Translations under genes and position numbers: made by a program | The notes under the pieces: generated by a model | Seen by the model: only the letters and a program-made list of their open reading frames with translations | What the model was told of the DNA's origin: nothing | Databases searched by the model: none | Part shown: piece by piece, positions 1-5,454 of the stretch | Layout of the letters: every line of letters begins with the position of its first letter | Numbering within the stretch: position 1 is the stretch's first letter | Assembly: GCA_021825035.1 (NCBI GenBank) | Contig: JAKAIQ010000069.1 | Location: 1 to 9,714, forward strand | Direction: 5' to 3' | DNA: 9,714 nucleotides | Source of the DNA: Deltaproteobacteria bacterium | Lineage (GTDB): Bacteria > Desulfobacterota > GWC2-55-46

Positions 1-1
1 G

Positions 2-1309
2 AAGATAATAGACGATTTTCCCGCCAGCAGGTTCAGGGCAGACGCCATGTATGAGCTCGGGTATCTGTGGTATACGGAAGGCAGACTTAAGGACGCAAGA
101 AAGGTCCTTGAGCCTCTTCCGTCGAACGACAGCGCGACGTTATCGCTCAGGGCAAAGGCTGCAAGGCTTCTTGCGGAAATAAATTCAGTCGATGCCGGCC
201 CTGACGGAGCACAGGCGGGCGCCATCGCCATAGGAGCTATTCTGCCATTGAAAGGCGAATATGCCCGGTTCGGGGATGACGCGTTGAAGGGTGTGCTTCT
301 TGCCGCCGGGGTTTTCGACGGCAGTCCGCGCGCGGAGGTGATCGTAAGAAACGCGGGATCCGATCCCGTCTCTGCGGCGAATGCGGTGAAAGAGCTCGCC
401 CGCGACCATGATATCGCCGGCCTTGTCGGACCGCTTGTAAGCTCGACGGCCCTGGAGACCGCAAGCCTGGCGCAGGAAAAAAGAATCCCCATCGTAGCGC
501 TCACTCAAAAAGAAGGCATTACGGGCGAAGGGGATTATGTTTTTCGGAATTTTCTGACGCCCGGCGCTCAGGCTTCGTCAATAGCGGATTATGCCATGAG
601 GAAGCTTGGCCGCAGGAGATTCGCCGTACTCTATCCGCGCAACAATTACGGGATCGAGCTGGCGAAGCTCTTCGAGAAGGAGGTTAAGAGGCGCGGCGGG
701 ACAATGGTGCGGGAAGTTTCATACGAGGATGGCAACAGGGATTTCAGCTCCGAGATGAAGAGGCTTTTCGGCATTCAGGTGAAGGAACGCAGGGAAGGAA
801 GGCGGCGTATAAAGGAATACAATTCCACGGTAAGCATCGACGCCCTTTTTATACCCGATTTCTACGATACTGTGAGCCTTATAGCCCCTTATCTTGGATA
901 CTATAATATACGGGGGGTTCAGCTGCTTGGTTCCAATGGATGGGATTCCCGGAAGCTCGTTGAACAGGCGGGCAAGGACGTGGAGGGCGCGGTTTTCGTC
1001 GACGGCTTCTTCCCCGGCAGCATAAGGCCGGGGCCTGCGGAGTTCACAAGGAGATTCAGGGATGTCTATGGAAGAGACCCGGGGGTAATCGAGGCGCAGG
1101 CTTATGATGCGGCGATGATGCTTATTCTTGCCGGTGGCGGCAAGGCCGGCGAGCCGGACAGGGATGCCTTGAGACGCAGGCTGAGCGCGATAAAGGATTT
1201 TCAAGGGGCGACCGGAGTCCTTTCGTTCGGACCTGACAGGGATGCCGTAAAAAAACTTTTTATCCTGACGATAAGCGGCGGCCATATAGTCGAGGCGCCC
1301 GGCGCGTAA
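2..1309 (+). CDS. TPR + periplasmic-binding-fold protein, LpoA/penicillin-binding protein activator type (5' end missing)
   Basis: 435 codons are visible. The frame is open to the left edge, so the ATG at 47 is probably internal and the true start lies outside the window. The first ~35 residues read as the end of a TPR helical repeat (FRADAMYELGYLWYTEGRL). After a short linker a type I periplasmic-binding fold begins at about visible residue 75 (IGAILPLKGEYARFG) and runs to the end. It includes GLVGPLVSSTALETASLAQ, the interlobe strand RRFAVLYPRNNYG, a DALFIPDFYD strand and VQLLGSNGWDS. This TPR-plus-binding-fold architecture is that of LpoA-like lipoproteins, which activate peptidoglycan synthases from the outer membrane; many relatives are simply annotated as branched-chain amino acid binding proteins. 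No transporter genes adjoin it, which favours the activator reading. A basic stretch (KERREGRRRIKEY) sits between the lobes. The N-terminal signal or lipobox cannot be seen. Family is confident; the precise role is inferred. Confidence 0.8.
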   Translation, partial: KIIDDFPASRFRADAMYELGYLWYTEGRLKDARKVLEPLPSNDSATLSLRAKAARLLAEINSVDAGPDGAQAGAIAIGAILPLKGEYARFGDDALKGVLLAAGVFDGSPRAEVIVRNAGSDPVSAANAVKELARDHDIAGLVGPLVSSTALETASLAQEKRIPIVALTQKEGITGEGDYVFRNFLTPGAQASSIADYAMRKLGRRRFAVLYPRNNYGIELAKLFEKEVKRRGGTMVREVSYEDGNRDFSSEMKRLFGIQVKERREGRRRIKEYNSTVSIDALFIPDFYDTVSLIAPYLGYYNIRGVQLLGSNGWDSRKLVEQAGKDVEGAVFVDGFFPGSIRPGPAEFTRRFRDVYGRDPGVIEAQAYDAAMMLILAGGGKAGEPDRDALRRRLSAIKDFQGATGVLSFGPDRDAVKKLFILTISGGHIVEAPGA

Positions 1310-1329
1310 AACAGGCGAAGAGAGGGGCC

Positions 1330-1803
1330 ATGGGTCTTACGCATATAGATGAACGCGGAAAAGCCAGGATGGTCGATGTATCGGCGAAGGAAGCGACTTT
1401 TAGGGAGGCGGTCGCCAAAGGTAGGGTGCTGCTCAAGACTGAGACCCTCGATCTTATCCTGGCCAATGAGGTCAAAAAAGGCGATGTCTTGGGAGTTGCC
1501 CGGATAGCAGGAATACTTGCCGCAAAGAAGACCGGCGAATTGATACCGCTATGCCATCCGCTTAATATCACGAGCGTCGATGTCGAGTTCGAACCCCTCA
1601 GGGAAGTCCCCTGTATCGATATAACCGCGACGGCAAGAGTCTCGTCACAGACAGGCGTGGAGATGGAGGCGCTTACGGCGGTATCGGTTGCGGCGCTTAC
1701 AATCTACGACATGTGCAAGGCGGTTGACAAGGCTATGACTCTTACGGATATAAGGCTCGTCAAAAAGACCGGCGGAAAAAGCGGCGTCTTTGTGAGAGAA
1801 TAG
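1330..1803 (+). CDS. moaC: MoaC, cyclic pyranopterin monophosphate synthase
   Basis: 157 aa, close to the E. coli length (161). MoaC converts the MoaA product, 3',8-cyclo-7,8-dihydro-GTP, to cyclic pyranopterin monophosphate in molybdenum cofactor synthesis in the cytoplasm. The sequence follows the family throughout: LTHID...MVDVSAKEATFREA at the N-terminus, KKGDVLGVARIAGI (Lys50 matches catalytic Lys51 of E. coli), LIPLCHPL (His76), GVEMEALTAVSVAALTIYDMCK (Asp127 and Lys130 match Asp128 and Lys131) and KTGGKSG near the C-terminus. The start is set by alignment with the family and by the GAGGGG Shine-Dalgarno at about 1322-1327. It begins 20 bp after the preceding gene, so it may be co-transcribed with it, although the two have no known functional link. 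No other moa or moe genes are in the window. Confidence 0.96.
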   Translation: MGLTHIDERGKARMVDVSAKEATFREAVAKGRVLLKTETLDLILANEVKKGDVLGVARIAGILAAKKTGELIPLCHPLNITSVDVEFEPLREVPCIDITATARVSSQTGVEMEALTAVSVAALTIYDMCKAVDKAMTLTDIRLVKKTGGKSGVFVRE

Positions 1804-1896
1804 ACTCTTGACGGGTCGATTGCCGGATATGCTAGATTTGAGAGGCCCTAAGCACTTAATACAGGGCAAAATCCCAACGAGGCCTTCCCGTCATAC

Positions 1897-1917
1897 CTCG
1901 CGATAGCCGCGAGTTTC
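1897..1917 (+). terminator. weak hairpin after moaC, possible terminator
   Basis: A perfect 6-bp stem CTCGCG/CGCGAG (1897-1902 with 1908-1913) encloses a 5-nt ATAGC loop and is followed only by TTTCC. The stem is GC-rich but the U-tract is short. It lies about 95 bp after the moaC stop and just ahead of the next gene's promoter, which is where transcript termination would be expected. No better candidate was seen in this gap. An upstream TTGACG (1808-1813) with a distant TGCTAGATT (1830-1838) could be a second weak promoter. Confidence 0.3.
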
Positions 1918-1933
1918 CTGATTAAATTTGTCA

Positions 1934-1963
1934 TTTACAATATTCATATTTTTCAGTTATACT
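1934..1963 (+). promoter_or_regulatory. sigma-70-type promoter of the DksA-like gene
   Basis: TTTACA (1934-1939, five of six matches to TTGACA) and TATACT (1958-1963, five of six matches to TATAAT) are separated by 18 bp in an AT-rich stretch. The -10 box ends only 8 bp before the ATG at 1972, so the start of transcription would fall within a base or two of the start codon. This implies a leaderless or nearly leaderless mRNA. The assignment is by consensus match only. Confidence 0.55.
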
Positions 1964-1971
1964 AAAAAGAT

Positions 1972-2343
1972 ATGAATAAGGAACAGCTTGAGCATTTCAG
2001 GACTCTGCTCAATGGTAAGCTCGACGAGCTGCTTTACGGCGCCGAAAAGGCTGTAAGCGGGATGAGCAATGGCGCTCCGGATGATAACTTTCCAGACCCG
2101 ACTGACAGGGCTTCCCATGAGACAGACAGAAATTTCCTTTTGAGGGTTAAGGACCGCGAACGTAAGCTAATCACCAAGGTCAAGGAGGCCCTTAAGAGGA
2201 TAGATGACGGCACTTACGGCATCTGCGAGCTTTGCGGAGAGGAGATATCGGGAAAAAGGCTTGAGGCCAGGCCTGTGACAACTTGTTGCATAGACTGTAA
2301 AAAAGAAGAGGAAGAGCAGGAAAAAAACAGAAGCAACGCTTAG
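1972..2343 (+). CDS. DksA/TraR-family zinc-finger transcription factor
   Basis: 123 aa, shorter than E. coli DksA (151) and typical of the short DksA/TraR proteins common outside gammaproteobacteria. Residues 1-30 and about 50-78 are heptad-rich helices forming the coiled-coil hairpin. The loop carries DPTDRA (Asp42, Asp45, Ala47), equivalent to the DxxDxA tip that reaches the active centre of RNA polymerase through the secondary channel. The C4 zinc finger is Cys85-x2-Cys88 ... Cys106-x2-Cys109, with KRLEARP between; Cys105 is an additional adjacent cysteine. The C-terminus is highly charged (KKEEEEQEK). Because tip and finger are both intact, it probably modulates initiation at stable-RNA and stress promoters, perhaps with ppGpp. 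There is no clear Shine-Dalgarno before the ATG, which fits the promoter position. The next methionine (codon 31) would remove one helix, so the first ATG is preferred. Confidence 0.9.
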   Translation: MNKEQLEHFRTLLNGKLDELLYGAEKAVSGMSNGAPDDNFPDPTDRASHETDRNFLLRVKDRERKLITKVKEALKRIDDGTYGICELCGEEISGKRLEARPVTTCCIDCKKEEEEQEKNRSNA

Positions 2344-2346
2344 ACG

Positions 2347-2371
2347 ACCGGCCTCGACCGGTTTTATTCTT
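2347..2371 (+). terminator. probable intrinsic terminator after the DksA-like gene
   Basis: ACCGG (2347-2351) and CCGGT (2358-2362) pair around a 6-nt CCTCGA loop, followed by TTTATTCTTC. It begins 4 bp after the stop codon. The stem is short (5 bp) and the T-run is interrupted, so read-through into galT is possible; galT starts 78 bp after the DksA-like stop and no strong promoter is evident between them. Confidence 0.45.
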
Positions 2372-2421
2372 CGAAGCTCCATCGTCTTCCGCCGTTCTCT
2401 TTAATGCCATCATAAGGTCAT

Positions 2422-3420
2422 ATGCCCGAACTTAGAAAAGATCCTATAGTAGGAAGATGGGTGATAATTTCCACCGACCGCGGCAAACGCCCGTCGGAGT
2501 TTGAATCTTTTCAGCCGCCTGTAAAGGCCGGATTTTGTCCGTTCTGCCCTGGGAATGAATCAAGGACTCCCAATGAAGTCCTGGCCTACCGCAAGAACGG
2601 AGGCCTGCCTAACAGCTCCGGCTGGCACATAAGGGTAGTGCCGAACAAATACCCGGCCCTGAAGGTGGAAGGCGACATTAACAGGGAAGGCGACGGCGTT
2701 TATGATAAGATGAACGGGATAGGCGCCCATGAAGTCATTATAGAATCTCCAGACCATAGGGATACGCTTTCAAAAATGCCGCCCATCCAGTTGGAGGAGG
2801 TCCTGTGGGCCTATAGAGACAGGATAATCGACCTTAAGAAGGACATGCGGCTCCGTTACATATTGATATTCAAGAACCACGGCGAGGCCGCCGGTGCGTC
2901 ACTTGAGCATACTCATTCGCAGCTCATAGCGCTTCCGATCGTGCCCAAGACCGTTGCCGAAGAGCTTGACGGTTCTCTTGAATATTACAACTTCAAGGAA
3001 AGATGCATTTTTTGCGACATCATACGACAGGAAATAATGCAAGGCGTGCGCGTAGTATCGGAAAATCGCGATTTTATCGCCGTGGCGCCTTATGCCCCGA
3101 AATCTCCTTTTGAGATATGGATCCTTCCGAAGATCCATGAATCGAACTTTGAAAACTGCCAGAAACATCACTATGAAAACCTTTCCGCCATATTCTCGGA
3201 TGTATTGAGAAGGATGGATAAGGTGCTTAACTACCCGCCCTATAATTTCATCCTTCACGCCGCCCCGCTGAAAGACGGCGCAGCCCAATTCTACCACTGG
3301 CATTTCGAATTGATGCCGAAGCTCACACGGGTTGCGGGATTTGAATGGGGGTCGGGTTTCTATATAAATCCCACCCCTCCGGAAGAAGCCGCTAAATTTC
3401 TGAGGGACGCGAAGGTCTGA
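2422..3420 (+). CDS. galT: Galactose-1-phosphate uridylyltransferase
   Basis: 332 aa, in the family range. GalT exchanges UMP between UDP-glucose and galactose-1-phosphate (Leloir pathway), giving UDP-galactose and glucose-1-phosphate; it is cytoplasmic and forms a covalent uridylyl-histidine intermediate. The N-terminus KDPIVGRWVIISTDRGKRP is a family signature. Zn ligands are visible as Cys39-x2-Cys42 (CPFC), His112 (PDH) and His163. The active-site motif is His163-Thr-His165-Ser-Gln167, with His165 as predicted nucleophile; most GalTs have Pro where this has Thr164. A second CxxC (Cys195, Cys198) starts the C-terminal HIT-like half, which ends with His292-Trp-His294-Phe-Glu296. The start is supported by AAGG at about 2414-2417. 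No galK or galE lies alongside, so it may serve nucleotide-sugar supply instead of galactose use. A related nucleotidyltransferase specificity cannot be excluded. Confidence 0.92.
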   Translation: MPELRKDPIVGRWVIISTDRGKRPSEFESFQPPVKAGFCPFCPGNESRTPNEVLAYRKNGGLPNSSGWHIRVVPNKYPALKVEGDINREGDGVYDKMNGIGAHEVIIESPDHRDTLSKMPPIQLEEVLWAYRDRIIDLKKDMRLRYILIFKNHGEAAGASLEHTHSQLIALPIVPKTVAEELDGSLEYYNFKERCIFCDIIRQEIMQGVRVVSENRDFIAVAPYAPKSPFEIWILPKIHESNFENCQKHHYENLSAIFSDVLRRMDKVLNYPPYNFILHAAPLKDGAAQFYHWHFELMPKLTRVAGFEWGSGFYINPTPPEEAAKFLRDAKV

Positions 3421-3477
3421 ACCGGCGGAATGCCGCGGATATGAATAGGCGGCCTGGCGAAAGGTTTGCCGGTAATA

Positions 3478-3486
3478 TGCTATAAT
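3478..3486 (+). promoter_or_regulatory. extended -10 promoter for the receiver/reductase unit
   Basis: TGCTATAAT (3478-3486) is a perfect TATAAT with the TGn extension, which can work without a good -35 box; none is obvious 17 bp upstream. Transcription would start near 3493, giving a leader of about 135 nt before the ATG at 3629. Identification is by consensus only. Confidence 0.45.
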
Positions 3487-3491
3487 AAAGG

Positions 3492-3527
3492 GGGGGTGGA
3501 GTGCACCGGAGTTGCTTCACCGCACCC
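3492..3527 (+). promoter_or_regulatory. structured 5' leader with G-rich hairpin
   Basis: A run of seven G (3490-3496) opens a strong predicted hairpin. GGTGGAG (3495-3501) pairs with CTTCACC (3515-3521), one G-U pair included, and GGG (3492-3494) can extend the stem to CCC (3525-3527) across a 3-nt bulge. It falls right at the predicted transcript start. The remaining ~100 nt to the receiver gene hold no ORF with a ribosome-binding site. I do not recognise it as any known riboswitch class. It could stabilise the mRNA, act as an attenuator or be incidental. Confidence 0.35.
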
Positions 3528-3628
3528 GTGTTGCTTTAGCAATTGTCGCGCTTGCCGTAAATTTTCGATAGATATAGGGTTTAACATGGTCAGGCTGCAA
3601 AAGTTGGCGTCGCTTACCGGGGTTAGTC

Positions 3629-3991
3629 ATGAAAAAGCGCATTCTGGTTGTCGATGACGAGGAAGGCCTGAGGCTCCTTTATAAGGAGGAGCTTGAAGAC
3701 GAGGGGTGGGAAGTCGAACTCGCGGCCTCGGGAGAAGAATCTCTTGAGAAGCTTAAAAACGGCGGGATAGACCTTGTTCTTCTTGATATAAAGATGCCCG
3801 GAATGGACGGCATCGAGGTGCTGAGAAGGGTCAAGGAAAAATGGAAGGACCTGCCGGTCATACTCTGCACGGCCTATCCACATTACAAGCACGAATTCGG
3901 GACCTGGGCGTCTGACGCATATATAATAAAATCATCCGATCTGACCGAATTAAAGCAAGCCATAAAAGACATCCTCGGCAAGAAATCATGA
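3629..3991 (+). CDS. Stand-alone CheY-like response regulator receiver
   Basis: 120 aa, which is one receiver domain and nothing else. The phosphorylation machinery is complete: acidic pocket Asp9-Asp10, phospho-acceptor Asp53 in LVLLDIKMPGMDG, Thr81 in the ILCTAY strand and Lys101 in AYIIKSSD. The switch aromatic position is occupied by Tyr98. There is no DNA-binding or enzymatic output domain, so it should act by protein contact or as a phosphorelay intermediate. No histidine kinase is in the window, so the partner is unknown. The stop overlaps the next gene's start (ATGA), indicating translational coupling. The ribosome-binding site is weak (GGGG 8 nt upstream). Such single-domain receivers are common, and a chemotaxis role is not implied. 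Confidence 0.9.
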   Translation: MKKRILVVDDEEGLRLLYKEELEDEGWEVELAASGEESLEKLKNGGIDLVLLDIKMPGMDGIEVLRRVKEKWKDLPVILCTAYPHYKHEFGTWASDAYIIKSSDLTELKQAIKDILGKKS

Positions 3992-4872
3992 TACTTGTAA
4001 CAGGTGGAACCGGCTTTGTCGGAAAAAATCTCGTAAGGGCGCTTACGAGGGGCTGTAAGGTTCGTTGCCTCGTAAGAGACCCCGGCATGGCAGGGTCCCT
4101 CGTTCAAGCCGGGTGCGAACTCGTTCAGGGCGACATCTTGGACCAGGCGTCAATCCTGAACGCCTTGAGCGATAACGTGGAGGCCGTCTTCCATCTGGTG
4201 GGCATACTCGTCGAGTCGAAGGGTGCGACATTCAGGTCCGTCCACGTCGAAGGGACGAGGAACGTAGTTGAAGCCTGCACAAGAAAAAATATAAAAAGGT
4301 ATCTGCACATAAGCGCCCTTGGAGCACGCGAGAACGCTAAAAGCGCTTATTACCGGACAAAGTGGGACGCCGAGGAAATCATAAAAGGTTCCGGCCTTGA
4401 ATATACGATCTTCAGGCCGGCGGTGATATTCGGCAAGGAAGACAGGTTTACCAATCTCTTCGCCGGACTGATCAAGTCCTTTCCGGTCTTTTTTGTTCCA
4501 GGCAGCGGCAGGAATAAGATGCAGCCGGTATTCATCAAAGACGTTGTGAATGCGATGTGTTTAAGCCTCAAAAACGACAATACGCGCAAAATGGCATATG
4601 AAGTCGCTGGCGCCGGGATCCATACCTTCGATGAAATAATCGATCTGATAGCGGCTATACTGGGCAAGAAGATACTCAAGGCGCACATACCGATGTCCAT
4701 CATGCGTATGAACGCGGCGCTTATGGAGTCGATTTTTCCAAGACCTCTCCTGACAGTGGACCAGCTTATCATGCTCGAAGAGGATAATATCGTCTCGGCA
4801 AACGCCCTTTCCGAAGTATTCGGCTTAAAGCCTACCGACTTTACCGAGGGCATGAGGACCTATCTGCATTGA
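3988..4872 (+). CDS. NAD(P)-binding atypical SDR, complex I NDUFA9-like family
   Basis: 294 aa, a single Rossmann-fold protein of the extended/atypical short-chain dehydrogenase superfamily. The dinucleotide-binding motif is at the very N-terminus, VTGGTGFVG (Gly6, Gly9, Gly12), followed by LVRDPG (residues 28-33) where the ribose phosphate is read, then GDILD (48-52) and VFHLVGIL (67-74). The catalytic-type Tyr121-x3-Lys125 is present in AYYRTKWDAEE, and FRPAVIFGKED (142-152) closes the active site. The FRPAVIFG and MQPVFIKDVV segments are those of bacterial NDUFA9-like proteins, whose substrates are mostly unknown and which in some lineages associate with NADH dehydrogenase or quinone metabolism. 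It overlaps the receiver gene by 4 bp, so the two are made together. A nucleoside-diphosphate-sugar epimerase role is less likely, given the divergent C-terminal half. Confidence 0.82.
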   Translation: MILVTGGTGFVGKNLVRALTRGCKVRCLVRDPGMAGSLVQAGCELVQGDILDQASILNALSDNVEAVFHLVGILVESKGATFRSVHVEGTRNVVEACTRKNIKRYLHISALGARENAKSAYYRTKWDAEEIIKGSGLEYTIFRPAVIFGKEDRFTNLFAGLIKSFPVFFVPGSGRNKMQPVFIKDVVNAMCLSLKNDNTRKMAYEVAGAGIHTFDEIIDLIAAILGKKILKAHIPMSIMRMNAALMESIFPRPLLTVDQLIMLEEDNIVSANALSEVFGLKPTDFTEGMRTYLH

Positions 4873-4920
4873 CGTTGCCGATTTGTGATAACGGGGCAAA
4901 AGCTCTACTCAATAAAGCGC

Positions 4921-4949
4921 TTGCGAATATCATTTTTTTTTGTTATTTA
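4921..4949 (+). promoter_or_regulatory. possible promoter of tRNA-Ala
   Basis: TTGCGA (4921-4926) and TATTTA (4944-4949) are 17 bp apart across a T-rich spacer, and the tRNA starts 30 bp later. Both boxes are imperfect. The position and the AT-rich spacer, unlike the flanking GC-rich DNA, are the main support. Confidence 0.35.
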
Positions 4950-4978
4950 TACGTGTCGGTTTTGTGGTGTCGCCAATT

Positions 4979-5054
4979 GGGGGGTTAGCTCAGATGGGAG
5001 AGCGGCTGGTTCGCAATCAGCAGGCCACCGGTTCGATCCCGGTACCCTCCACCA
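4979..5054 (+). tRNA. tRNA-Ala (anticodon CGC)
   Basis: A complete 76-nt cloverleaf with encoded CCA. The acceptor stem GGGGGGT/ACCCTCC is fully paired and has G3-U70, the alanine identity element. The D-arm is GCTC/GAGC with an 8-nt loop. The anticodon stem is GCTGG/TCAGC with loop TTCGCAA, so the anticodon is CGC, reading GCG. The variable loop is AGGCC, and the T-arm ACCGG/CCGGT has loop TTCGATC. It is intact and probably transcribed alone, with its own terminator just downstream. Confidence 0.97.
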
Positions 5055-5066
5055 AGTAAAATCAAG

Positions 5067-5100
5067 GGGTTAGTTGGCATATATTAGCCCTTTTCTTTTA
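5067..5100 (+). terminator. intrinsic terminator of tRNA-Ala
   Basis: GGGTTAGT (5067-5074) pairs with ATTAGCCC (5083-5090) over 8 bp, including two G-U pairs, with an 8-nt loop and the tail TTTTCTTTTA. On the opposite strand the G-U pairs become A-C mismatches, so this hairpin works chiefly for + strand transcripts and would not stop the converging operon well. Confidence 0.75.
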
Positions 5101-5446
5101 GTCGTTAGTTTGACGTGACGGTCATGAGTCCCGGCGGCGCTTCTTAACGTCCTTCCTCGCAACCAATTAAACCACATGAGCTGCCTGCGGGCTGTATAAG
5201 GCTTAGAGGGTATCCCCTTGGCGTTTGATCGACAACTTGCCGGAGCTGTCATCTTTTTCAAAAAAAGATTCGGAAGTATGGATGGAAAAGCAGGGGTGGA
5301 TGATTTTTTGATGGGTCGGCGCCAACTCCTTTTTAAGCATTAAACGAGATTTCAAATCCAAAAATCCATCGACAGACTGGTTCATCATGTTGCGAAATAG
5401 TCGTTTGCATTGACCGCATTCGCACGGCAGGGCCGGCTGTGCATTT
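5101..5446. other. convergent intergenic region without a convincing gene
   Basis: This stretch separates the + strand tRNA from the - strand polysaccharide operon. No ORF here has a ribosome-binding site or a recognisable family. A small AT hairpin ATCTTTTT/AAAAAGAT with a CAA loop sits at 5251-5269. I found no second copy of the tRNA 3' end in the window, so there is no evidence of an integrated element. The region probably contains the 3' untranslated part of the operon transcript. Confidence 0.5.
5203..5388 (-). CDS. weak small ORF, 61 codons, unrecognised
   Basis: Starting from the ATG at 5388 (or the adjacent one at 5385), this frame gives a 61-residue, fairly hydrophilic product beginning MMNQSVDGFLDLKSRLMLKK and ending in an acidic then basic stretch. 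It follows the glycosyltransferase gene by 58 bp in the same direction. There is no Shine-Dalgarno before either ATG. Its codons (TTG, TTA, TCT, CGT) differ from those of the operon. The frame is also open upstream into the glycosyltransferase gene, so chance is the simplest explanation. I do not recognise it. Confidence 0.15.
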   Translation of the reverse strand: MMNQSVDGFLDLKSRLMLKKELAPTHQKIIHPCFSIHTSESFFEKDDSSGKLSIKRQGDTL

Positions 5447-5454
5447 TCAGCCGG
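5433..5454 (-). other. perfect hairpin spanning the glycosyltransferase stop codon
   Basis: CCGGCTG and CAGCCGG form a perfect 7-bp stem with an 8-nt loop (AAAATGCA on the - strand). The stop codon TGA of the glycosyltransferase gene begins within the stem. No T-run follows on either strand, so it is not a classical intrinsic terminator. It might protect the 3' end of the operon message or cooperate with Rho. Confidence 0.4.

Noticed and set aside
719..1285. 188-codon open frame on the - strand
   Set aside because: It is antisense to the periplasmic-binding-fold gene and has no family features.
1310..1329. molybdenum cofactor riboswitch before moaC
   Set aside because: Only 20 bp separate moaC from the preceding gene, too short for that element.
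3466..3657. 63-codon ORF with several cysteines before the receiver gene
   Set aside because: It contains the promoter and hairpin, overlaps the receiver start in another frame and lacks a Shine-Dalgarno; the cysteines are not arranged as a metal site.
4885..5073. 62-codon ORF on the + strand
   Set aside because: It runs through the intact tRNA-Ala gene and is a chance frame.
5070..5261. 63-codon ORF on the - strand, basic product
   Set aside because: It overlaps the tRNA terminator, has no ribosome-binding site and no recognisable similarity.
4979..5446. tRNA gene as an integration site with element remnants downstream
   Set aside because: The tRNA is intact, no direct repeat of its 3' end was found in the window, and no integrase or transposase-like frame is present.
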